From Symbiodinium natans (taxonomy: Eukaryota; Sar; Dinophyceae; Suessiales; Symbiodiniaceae), in contig CAJNDS010002816.1 of NCBI GenBank assembly GCA_905221605.1, forward strand, positions 126,001 to 149,304: 23,304 bases of DNA, given 5' to 3'. Below, piece after piece: positions 7,534 through 15,980 of the stretch. The position numbers were made by a program, and so were the translations under genes. The notes under the pieces are model-generated. The model saw only the letters and a program-made list of their open reading frames with translations, did no database searches and was not told where the DNA came from. Numbering within the stretch: the first letter of the stretch is position 1; each line of letters opens with the position of its first letter.

Positions 7534-8670
7534 TCAAGGAACACCAGTCAGAGTTCTGGAAGCGGTAGAAAGCCTAAACCAATTTGCCCAGCTGCAGTAG
7601 AGGAAGAGCTCTTGCAAGGCATCCCAAATCAGCGGACAGCCGGGCAGGATGGTGTTGTTCGAGCTGGCATGGCTCTCCATGTTGCTGATGGGAAAACTGC
7701 AACCTGGAATTAGACTTTGCATTTACACACTGTGCATCAGTATACTCCACCATGCTTCGACGGAAAAAAATTAAAGACAACAATACTATGCTCCCGCACA
7801 GGGGCGTGAAAAGCCTTCGGACTCATTGCACGTGGCTTTTGGCTCCACACCTCTCGGCAACTGGCATGGCCCCTCTGGCATTGTAGGGGGGTTGGGGCGG
7901 CTTCGCGCAGGCGTGATCGCTCGGACGGCCGCTGAGAGATCGGCGTACCTCGGTTTACGACGCCTAAAGATGTACAGAGCTACAAGGGAGACTTGTCGAG
8001 AGAATCTGCAAGTCCCCTGAGCTACCAAGACACAGAGACTCATACTTCGGAAGCAGATCTTGAAAACCCTCTCCGCTTCCGGATATGGCCTGCAACAATG
8101 CAAGCAGTCTGTACACTGTAGTACCCGCAGATACTGCACTCATGATCGCAACTGCCAAGAACTGTAACGACCAAGGTGATAATTGCAGCCAGCAAGCAAG
8201 CAAGCACAAGGGTTATGTGAATGACTTCTCTTTCACACCAAACAAGAGTGGCTGTGGAGTACTATACTACACCGTATGTATATGCACACACACACACACA
8301 CACTAAATACGGTCGGTATGTCCTCCGAGCAACCATCGGGGGGGGAGGGGGGGGGGGGCGGAATGGAATCTTGCTCAACAAAAATATGCCATACCATACG
8401 AAGCGACGAGGGTGCTTGGCGGTATGTAGGCTTGTACTCTCTCCTGAATACTACGAACGTCGTGCAGCGCTTCACTATACTCGCACTGCAAAAGGTACAA
8501 TACGTTTTCTATGCGTTTTGTATCATGCTGTGCCATATTGGTCTGCAGCACAACTGCATGATAGCTTTGTAAGACAGACTTTTGTTAGGCTGCGCCATGT
8601 CCTGAGAGTTGGCTGACAGCTCATCCGTAACAGACCGAAGGTCGTCGGTGAGCTCTGCCAAGGTCTTGGC
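7534..8670 (-). CDS. possible intron-containing gene, fragments only
   Basis: Three protein-like stretches on the minus strand. First, 8590-8670 follows an acceptor-like AG at 8672-8671 and encodes an amphipathic helix (AKTLAELTDDLRSV, TDELSANSQDMAQ). Second, 7964-8209 is open, with a hydrophobic segment (LQFLAVAIMSAVSAG) and then GEGFQDLLPKYESL. Third, 7534-7722 has an ATG and includes PLIWDALQELFL and CSWANWF, faintly like the YLDMW...SWAD motif of the gene at 1536-4671. No complete set of phase-matched junctions was found, and plus-strand frames overlap the same DNA (7519-7713, 7826-8020). Function unknown. Confidence 0.25.
8284..8304. repeat. CA dinucleotide microsatellite
   Basis: About ten CA units. 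A G-rich run with one A and one GC interruption follows at 8339-8361. Confidence 0.9.
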
Positions 8671-8913
8671 CTGGTAACGGCGTCACAAAACAGGCTACAG
8701 TGCAGTGAAATACGCTGCGCAGAAGACAATAAACTACGGGCTAAGAGAAGCCAGTATACAGTAATGCAAAGAAAATGGACTCCTTGAAGGATCCGTTGTT
8801 TCACCAGGGTTGCTCTGGGCTTTGGAGTGTGCGAGGAAGGGTTGGGAAGGTGGGAAGAAGACCAAGACCCCTCTCAAAGCAGTACGACGGCTTCAAAGCC
8901 CAAGCTAAACCGG

Positions 8914-8935
8914 GGCGCACGCGCGCGCGCGCGTC
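8914..8935. repeat. alternating GC/CG (Z-DNA-type) tract
   Basis: A GCAC step followed by about seven CG dinucleotides; alternating purine-pyrimidine sequence immediately before the triplet repeat. Confidence 0.8.
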
Positions 8936-8946
8936 CTAACACTATT

Positions 8947-9041
8947 GTTACCACTACCACCACTACCCACTACCACCACTCCCACCACTACCACCACTAC
9001 CGCCACTACCACCACTACCACCACCACTACCACTACTACTA
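8947..9041. repeat. CCACTA/CCACCACTA triplet repeat
   Basis: ACC, ACT and CAC triplets in register for about 95 bases. A looser CTA/CGA/CTC triplet stretch continues to about 9130. The His/Tyr-rich plus frame over it (8827-9042) is a repeat artefact. Confidence 0.85.
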
Positions 9042-9139
9042 GCTACTTCTCCTCCTCCTACTGCTAATTTCTACGACGACTACTACTGTTACTGCTGACT
9101 ACGAGCACCACGACTACGAGCTACGACAACGATTATTGT

Positions 9140-9811
9140 AAGTACTGCCTGCATGGTGCTGTGAGCCAAGTCAGGAGCCGCTGGGCTCCCCACCTTCTTC
9201 TGTGGCTTTCTTGGCCTGCACTTGACATCACTTGAACCAGGATTTTGTTCACCAGACATGGCTTGCACTATAAAAAAGCAATGACGCTTTCACGAGCGAA
9301 GTCAACCAAACTGATGGCGTGTATCCTCCTGGCGCGTGCACGCACGCCCGGGCGCGTGCACCCCCACACATGCACACGAAATGCGCGCTCTTGTTGGCAC
9401 GACATGCGTCATGCACCAAAACCCCAGGTCCTGTGCAGCTTTCAGGTTGTGAGCGCTATTTGGGGCCTAGTCGCCCTCCCATACCAACTTTCCCTCTCAC
9501 AGCCACACGACCTTGACACCCTGACACCTCGACCCAGGAACCGTGAGCCAAGCCTGCTGCTGCCGGCAGGAGGCCGGTTATTGCTGGAAGCGAGGCCCTG
9601 CAGCAGCTGAAGCTCTGGGGCATTATCAGCACTCTCAGTATCACATACAATCATAATGCCGCATTATGGGAAACTGCTTTTTGCTGCCGGGTTTGTGGTT
9701 GGGGCAAAGAGTGGGCTGAAGCGTGCACAGTCAAAGACTGCGAATCTTGGGGGGCTTGAAGATGCATAACTCTCAGGCCCTGGGAGCGTGCCTGCATACA
9801 ATCATCACACT
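9140..9811. other. no supported gene; GTGCAC/ACGCAC alternating patch
   Basis: A purine-pyrimidine alternating, partly palindromic patch lies at 9330-9380 (GCGTGCACGCACGC, GGGCGCGTGCACC, CACACATGCACAC). Open frames on both strands around 9245-9654 have no recognisable domain and cancel each other as evidence. Confidence 0.45.
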
Positions 9812-10018
9812 TCAGCTCTCCACATATGCACCCTGGCCCTGGACCATAACACCAAATGGAGGCAATAGGTTGCGTTTACGCGACAGATCCTGAATGAGCC
9901 TAAAGCACGTCATGAAGCTGTAGTGCGTCATGAGTACTCGCAGATACCCCTCCCGATTTGCAAACCTCGCGCCAACAATGACGGGCTTGGGAGGAATTCC
10001 TCTGGGTGTTGAAGCCAT
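9812..10018 (-). CDS. small ORF of uncertain reality, 68 residues
   Basis: ATG at 10018, stop at 9812. The product starts MASTPRGIPPKPVIVGARF and ends GQGAYVES. The composition is protein-like, but there is no known domain. A second minus frame over the same DNA (9928-10060; EKWLQHPEEFLPSPSLL) is equally protein-like, so this could be an exon of a spliced gene in either frame, or chance. Confidence 0.2.
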   Translation of the reverse strand: MASTPRGIPPKPVIVGARFANREGYLRVLMTHYSFMTCFRLIQDLSRKRNLLPPFGVMVQGQGAYVES

Positions 10019-10468
10019 TTCTCTTGCGTTTTTTCATGCGGCATTTCCTGGCTGTGGATGACGAAAAAGCATTTTCGAGCATGTCTACAATCAGCAACAA
10101 AGCATGTAGCATGGCAAGCCGCCGCACCGAAATCATGCTGCGCACAATGAAACTGCACCGCGCCTGCACAGCCGAACACTGATCCCCTCAAGTCCAAGCG
10201 GTGTGGGCCTCTGCCTCGCCCCGAAGTTTTAATTTGACTGCGAAGGCAGATGGCCAAATCATTCAATCGATGAGGCCATCCTTGCCACACCAAACTAAGC
10301 TGAAGTATACAAGCACTGTACTACACTACACCCCGTCGTGTATCATACTGAACCATACTCGATTACACTGCACGATGCGAAGCTGTACTATGTCTACTTT
10401 AGGCCTGTCTTCTACTGTATTAACATCTCAACACGCATGTTTTGCGCATGATCGACGTCTTATGCTAA

Positions 10469-10669
10469 GCTTCGGAGCGGATCTACAGCGATGGCCTCTT
10501 CCGGCAGGACAGCTTTCTGCTGAAACCGTTGGAGGAGGACCTGTGGTTCCTGCAATTTCACATCGACGCAAACCGCGCTTCAGAGAAATGGATACCGAAA
10601 TGCAACCAGGCGCATGTCGGATTGAAACGCTTGTTGGCCAAACCTAGCTGCTTCGTCGTCACTATATGA
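10469..10669 (+). CDS. possible coding exon, 66 codons, no ATG
   Basis: Open from just after a TAA at 10466-10468 to TGA 10667-10669. It reads RIYSDGLFRQDSFLLKPL, then EEDLWFLQFHIDANR and WIPKCNQAHVGLKRLL. The mix of hydrophobic and charged residues looks like a folded protein, and there is no start codon near its head, so it would have to be an internal or last exon. An overlapping plus frame (10201-10647) has a start but low-complexity content. No family recognised. Confidence 0.25.
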   Translation, partial: ASERIYSDGLFRQDSFLLKPLEEDLWFLQFHIDANRASEKWIPKCNQAHVGLKRLLAKPSCFVVTI

Positions 10670-10750
10670 TGCGAGGTTGGATGCGTCCCCATCCTTTTTC
10701 GAAGGAAAACAACTACGGGACCCACTCCGAACGGCGTCCCGAAGCTCCTA

Positions 10751-10789
10751 CACCCTAAACCCTAAACCCGAAAAACACTAAACCCGAAC
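10751..10789. repeat. telomere-like motif, C-rich strand
   Basis: CCCTAAACCCTAAACCC on the plus strand, followed by decayed copies (ACACTAAACCCG). Confidence 0.85.
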
Positions 10790-10988
10790 TCCTGCGTGTC
10801 TGGCTCGCAGGTCGCATTTGGCAACTTCCCGGCTGATCCCACAGCCAGGGCCCTGGGAACATCCAAAGGCATCGAGGAATGGCATACTGTAGCCACAGAA
10901 AATAGTCCATTGTCTACTGCGGTATCGTCTGCCCAGCGCTGGAGGATGGTGTAATACGCTGTATGGGAATAAAACATATTGTAAAGCC

Positions 10989-11004
10989 CTATATATATAT
11001 ATAT
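10989..11004. repeat. TA dinucleotide run
   Basis: About eight TA units within a non-coding stretch. Confidence 0.85.
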
Positions 11005-11076
11005 GTATTTTGTATAGAATATGGCGCCGGCTCGTTGTGGCATGGTTGAACTGAAAAAAGCCCTCTCACGACTACA

Positions 11077-11340
11077 ATGGGCACCATCCCTGTCCGTGAC
11101 ACTGGGAAAAAAGGGGAACCTTCGAAACGGTTTTGGACCGAAGGCAAATCGAAGATAACAGTTAAGCGAATACGCCTGGGGTATACTTGCGGGCAAGCAT
11201 CGCCCCAAGAAGCAACCATGCCAGCTGCATCACGTTGTATCCTGGAAGCTTTGGGAATTTGGTTTACGTGTTGCCAACAGAGGATCCAGGGACTGAAGAA
11301 GAGAAAAAACGTGTTAAACAATAATAAAACCATCCCCTGA
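11077..11340 (+). CDS. small ORF of uncertain reality, 87 residues
   Basis: Starts at ATG 11077 and stops at 11340. The product is basic: it begins MGTIPVRDTGKKGEPSKRF and ends in a Lys/Asn-rich tail. No domain, signal peptide or repeat is seen, and minus-strand frames cover the same bases. It may be chance. Confidence 0.15.
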   Translation: MGTIPVRDTGKKGEPSKRFWTEGKSKITVKRIRLGYTCGQASPQEATMPAASRCILEALGIWFTCCQQRIQGLKKRKNVLNNNKTIP

Positions 11341-11986
11341 CTCGTGACCGGCCTTTGGGTCCTGAAGGTGGTTCAGGAGAACCGTGTGGACGTGTGTTGC
11401 GGCTTTGAGCACTGGCAAAACTGGGCCGCGGAACAGAACCATGACAACGAACTGGAACGGGCAACGAACAAGCACTCACATGCCCAATCTGAAGCAACGA
11501 AACCGTTTTCGAGCAGAGACGGCAAAACAATCTAAATCTGGCTGCTCATCTAGCTTCGTTGATCAGCATCGAATCCGGTCAAACGGGCTGCAGCTGCCTA
11601 AAGGTAACGGCAGGTTTCCGCCATATCTGCAGACTTGTGAGTGACACCTGCAAAGCTCATGTGAAACCAGTCGACGGCTGCGGTGGCCTCGGCGGTGTTT
11701 TGGGCCAGCAGGGCAACCGTACTCGATGCTCACATTGCCACAGCGAAAGATGGGCCACTCTCAGGGTCTCTACTCAAAGGCTCATTTAAACAAAAAGCAT
11801 TGCCACCTGCATGAAGGCAGCACTGGGTTTCTGGGTTAGATTTTGGGAATGTTCCCCCTTATACGAACAGTCCTTCATATTCCTGAATAGGGACTATAAG
11901 AGGGGGTACTATAATCCCGGGGGGACATCCCAAGTGGTCACTCACGCCTTACGCAAACTACATGAGCACTCACCTCGAAGCCCCAG
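11341..11986. other. no supported gene
   Basis: Overlapping short frames on the plus strand (11384-11644, 11559-11789) lack domains. No repeat or RNA gene is recognised before the CCCTCAA array. Confidence 0.45.
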
Positions 11987-11988
11987 CC

Positions 11989-12076
<88 letters not shown>

Positions 12077-12077
12077 A
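11987..12077. repeat. perfect (CCCTCAA)13 array, variant telomere unit
   Basis: Thirteen exact tandem copies of CCCTCAA (TTGAGGG on the other strand), ending in a partial CCCT. It differs at one base from the telomere unit CCCTAAA. C-rich and then A-rich low-complexity sequence follows at 12089-12129. The Pro/Ser/Thr/Leu/Asn frame across it is a repeat artefact. Confidence 0.95.
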
Positions 12078-12129
12078 CCCTGGGCCCTGACCCCCCCCCC
12101 CCCCCAACCACCCCCCCCCAAAAAAAAAG

Positions 12130-12920
12130 AGAAAGAAACAAGAAACGGACATCGTGGTGTAGCCAGGGCACAGGTCCCGGAGCGCCGGAACGCCTGCTCA
12201 GCAAAGAGGATCAAAGCTTCCATGAGCCAACCTAGCACTGCAGCTCTTTGCCTGGCTGTACCTCATAGTCGGCTTTAATTCCGTAACCCTCGGTATCTGA
12301 ACTAAGTTGTGTGGTCCTAAAGATGAACCGCATTGAGGAACCGATCGTTGGTCCAGTTCATTCCTTCAGAATCAGTTCGCGGGCGTGAAAACTTAACGGC
12401 TATAATGGAAATACCGTGTAATTTCTCCCGGCCTTATTTCCCTCTGCCGTGCAAGTATTAAACAACAAAAAAACATACAACGAAGAAAACATCCAGAAAA
12501 CGTAAGAACCCTAAACTGCTTGACGTCTCAAGTACTTCATATGAGCGTTGCATCATTGCACCAAAAAACACCTAGAAGTCCCCCCAAGTCGCCCCAAAGT
12601 CCCGTACCAATTCACTCCTGCTGTGGTCTCCGCTATCAAAGCGAGCAGCCCCTGAACCCAACACAGTCAACACAAGCCACATAAACCCACAAAAAGGAAA
12701 GAAGAACCGAAATCCCCGAAGATCCTCAAACTGGCAGCTGGGCATGGAGATTGCACATACCAGTGTAAGCTGAGGCACATTCTCCTGCAAGCACTGCTAG
12801 CTCGTCGTGTGCTGATGCCCCTCCATGTCTGACGTCTCAACCTCCAGCTCACGACTGTCTCAGCGTGACTGGAATAGGCAGAGCTGCTCGTAGGGCATGC
12901 TCTCTCTTGGTCCTCTCTGC
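12130..12920. other. no supported gene
   Basis: Mixed sequence with short A-rich patches (12463-12512). Short minus frames at 12572-12790 have no recognisable content. Confidence 0.45.
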
Positions 12921-12924
12921 AATC

Positions 12925-12990
12925 TCCATCTCCGTCTCTCTCCGTCTCTCTCCGTCTCTCCCTCTCTCTCGCTCTCAATGGCTCTCTCCG
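12925..12990. repeat. CTCTCTCCGT minisatellite
   Basis: Three to four CTCTCTCCGT-like ten-base units followed by degenerate CTCTCT sequence. It lies just downstream (3') of the dioxygenase gene, which is on the minus strand. Confidence 0.85.
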
Positions 12991-13075
12991 TCTCTCGCTA
13001 TGAGAGTCGCTTCCCTCAACCTGCGCCTGTCCTTGTTTCCTCGCAGCCACGTGTCCGGACGAAGCTTTGCTCAGG

Positions 13076-13863
13076 TCATGGGCGGGCATCTACAACAAAC
13101 GCGTTGTCCCCGTTTCGACACTCACCCCTAACAAGGAAGAGAGGTCGCGTCCCATAACCAAGATCAAGGCCTCCAAGTTCGTCGCCGGCTGCCCTCTTGT
13201 CTCGCACAAAGAGGCACTCTGTTGGCATGTAAGCCAGAGCGACTCCTGCTCTTCGGTTTTGCGAGGTGTTGCGGGCACTGCGGTGGACAATGTTCGGGTG
13301 GTGCACCTCCATTTCCCCTGCCTGCAACTCGATAAAGTGGGCGTTCGATTCGTTGAGACGGCCGCTTGTAAAGACGTCCTCCTGGATGACAAAGTCGATG
13401 GCAGCATCTACACTCGGCCGCTGCTCGTGCGGATAGAGAGCTCCGTGCGAGCCTGGCAGGACTTGCAGACATCCATTGCTTTTCGTGGAGCTATCCACTG
13501 CCACCCATGCTGTCAAAGCTTGGAGGGGCTCAATGGGCCAATACTGGCCGTCTTGGTGCCACGGCACGGTTCTTCCAGTGCCCGGTGGCTTACAGAAGAT
13601 CTGGGCTGCCCACAGGAAGATGTCATCAGTGCCCAGAGCAGCCGACACGATGTCGAGCACGGCTGGGTCTCGGCCCAACTCAAGGAAGAGATTCGGCCCC
13701 TCCGTCTCATACATGTGTGCACTCACCAGCTTCTCTGGCTCCACATCTGGGTTCTCCTCCTGCAACCTCTCTAGGGCGCGCTGCAGCAGAGCAACACGTT
13801 CAGCGGGCAAAGAGAGGAGGGCACGGCAAAACCATTCCTCTTGTAGTCATCTCTCCATGTCAT
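13076..13863 (-). CDS. phytanoyl-CoA dioxygenase (PhyH) family protein, apparent frameshift
   Basis: Non-haem Fe(II)/2-oxoglutarate-dependent oxygenase of the PhyH family; such enzymes hydroxylate acyl-CoA or other small substrates, and the substrate here is unknown. The main frame (13810-13076, 244 codons) holds the family core. Counted within this frame, the metal ligands are H85 and D87 in VPWHQDGQYW and H176 in HPNIVHRSARN; the likely 2-oxoglutarate arginine is R187, eleven residues on. LPGSHGALYPHE is also typical. The N-terminus lies in another frame: ATG 13863 gives MTWRDDYKRNGFAVPSSL, and the main frame continues LPAERVALLQRALERL, the expected PhyH start. The two meet at CTTTGCCC near 13806-13812 and need a -1 shift (one missing T would do it). 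Total about 262 residues, normal for the family. No introns are needed. It is either a sequencing/assembly error or a damaged gene. Confidence 0.8.
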
Positions 13864-14720
13864 CGAGCTCTCATGCTGCGCACTGCTGAAACTCCTGCTG
13901 CCCAGGTAGAAATGGCTCGGTCGGCTACACTGCAGCCTGTGCAAGACACGTGCATGTGACCAGGAGATGACACGGACTGCTGTCCGACTCTGCATCACCT
14001 CAGGAAGGCAGGTGGAATCGACGCACGTCGGCAACCGCCCAGCAACCCTTTTACTTGACGCCCATCGAGAGACTGCCGCTGTCCGCAATTTTTTTAAGCC
14101 AAAGAAGGCAAAGAAGGTATGGATTGGGCACGTTGAGGAGCGTAGTAACCAATAACCAAGGTCTTATCTGCAAGAACTCAGACATGGGCCTTTCATCTCT
14201 CTCTTTTCGGGGTTGTGCCTTTCCTAGATTCCCAGGGCAAGTGAAGACGCACCTTCGTCAATGCTGAGTGATGTGCTCGGCGCGGAGGTACTTCACCGCC
14301 ATGAGGAGTGTCAAACCTGAGCCCCAAGGCAGAGACAGCTCCAGAACCTTCAAAAAGCCAGGAACATGCCTGCACATCCAGTGGTTATTGCATGTTGTTG
14401 TCCCTCTGCGTGTCCCTGCCATGTGCTGGTGACCCCCCATGGCGAAGTCACGACCAACGCCCTGACTGCTCAGCGATTTCCTCCTTTGCAAGAACCCCTC
14501 GCGAGCATGCTACTTGGGTGCATATCCAGTGTTTTCCGGACATGATGGCCTGAGCGGTGTTTGAGAAAAAGCTGAGTGGGAAGATACAGCGCAGGTCAGG
14601 TCGCCGGCTGCTTGAGGCTCCGGCCCTCTCAAAGCTCTTCGGAGTTCTGGGCAAAAGAAGAGATTCAAAAAAAGAGACTCAAGGAAATCCCAAAGGGGCC
14701 ACAAGGACAGGGCAAAAGGG
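13864..14720. other. no supported gene
   Basis: Upstream of the dioxygenase start, the minus frame stays open to 14088 but has no domain and is probably 5' flank. Several short frames at 14055-14700 on both strands show no recognisable content. Confidence 0.4.
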
Positions 14721-14723
14721 AGT

Positions 14724-14800
14724 TTAAGGGTTAGGGCTTAGGGGTTTTGCGTTTCAGAGTTTAAGGGTTTAAGGGCTTAAGGATTGGGGTTTGGAGGCTG
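14724..14800. repeat. degenerate telomere-like motif, G-rich strand
   Basis: A string of decayed TTTAGGG units on the plus strand: GGGTTAGGGCTTAGGGG, GTTTAAGGGTTTAAGGGC, GATTGGGGTTTGG. Confidence 0.75.
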
Positions 14801-15970
14801 AGGTTGCATCTTTCCAGAAGCGAGCCTCTGCCACCGTGGCAGCTCAGGAGTCCTCAGCTTTCGCTGTGAAAACCTAAACAGGGGCCCGAAAACCCCGCAA
14901 AATCCTCAAAAAATCCTCCTCTCTGGGCTGAGCCGCTGAAGCCCTACATCCGCACCGATCTATAGAGGGCGACTCTGGCTTCGACTGAAGGGTTGAAAGC
15001 TGAAGCTCCTTAAAGCGCTTAGATCCCACTAGAGATATGGTGCTCGGGACTCGGCCCTAGCACATCCGCATCCGTTGCACCCACGTCCCTTGCTGCCTGT
15101 GATCCTCTGTCGTGCTCTCGTTCTAGATGGCACGGAAGTTGTCTCGCTAACCTCTCTAACCTGGCCTGCTGCAGCTTCTCGATCACCGGGTTAAGACCTC
15201 GGTGGCACGCAACTCTCAACACCTCTGGTGACCGGATTTCGGCTCTTGGGTTTGACGATCTCGATCGAAAGAAGGATCCACTTACATATGCGATACTTTG
15301 TTGAAGAGAGCTGCTTCGACATACCGCTCCGAGAGAGCATATTCAAGCTTGAGAACCTTGCGAGCCGGAGAATTTGAAGTCCTCATTCTTCTGGCCGAAG
15401 GGTTTAGACCCGGAGAAGCCAGATTCGGGGACGACATGCTGTGTTGGAGAGCCAATAAACTGCACGCTCAATTTGAGGCACGGATTCGGGCCACCCTTGA
15501 GAGCCAAACTTGCAACCCGGAACACGTCCGAGCTCCGAGTTGCGAGCCAGAACAGGTCAAGTTCCTGGCCCAAGGCTCTACAGCAACATCGGGCAGATCC
15601 TAGATGACCCTATAGTCTTCAAACTTACCGGCCACCATCAAACTGATTTCCAAGAGGATAGCATCCAAAAAACATCCATCATCCTCCATCATGCTTTCTG
15701 TCCGGTGGTTGGCACAGGATTGAACAGGAGGCCTGGTTGTAGGAGGGAAGTGGCGCTCCACGACCTTTTTGGCTCGATTTCCGGCGCACAGCCAGGACCT
15801 GAGGTCGGCCTGGAGTCTCGAGGCGCTGTGAAACACGGCATGCTTTGGCCTTTTTACATAACCAGCTGCCTGTCCCAGTCGGAATTCCTTAGGCAGCGAA
15901 ACACGTGCGACATCATGAAACGTATTTTTGCTCACAGTGCAGGGGGCTCCAATGGGTCTTCCTGGTATAC
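14801..15970. other. no confirmed gene; a few protein-like frames
   Basis: Three stretches read like protein but without a domain. 15019-15222 (minus) includes LNPVIEKLQQARLERLARQL. 15298-15603 (plus, no ATG) includes AGEFEVLILLAEGF. 15286-15375 (plus, ATG) reads MRYFVEESCFDIPLRESIF and overlaps the previous frame. The minus frame at 15600-15935 also has no ATG and lies directly 3' of the RCC1-like gene, so it is probably untranslated. None has phase-matched partners that I could find. Confidence 0.3.
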
Positions 15971-15980
15971 AAATTCACCA

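Noticed and set aside
9442-9654. Minus-strand frames around 9442-9654 and the plus frame 9245-9610
   Set aside because: Mutually overlapping, with no domain, repeat or splice support.
11811-12278. Plus frame with a repeated Pro-Ser-Thr-Leu-Asn-Pro-Gln motif
   Set aside because: Direct translation of the CCCTCAA array plus flanking non-coding DNA.
13067-13959. Large plus-strand frames opposite the dioxygenase
   Set aside because: They are antisense shadows of a frame with clear PhyH motifs and have no domain of their own.
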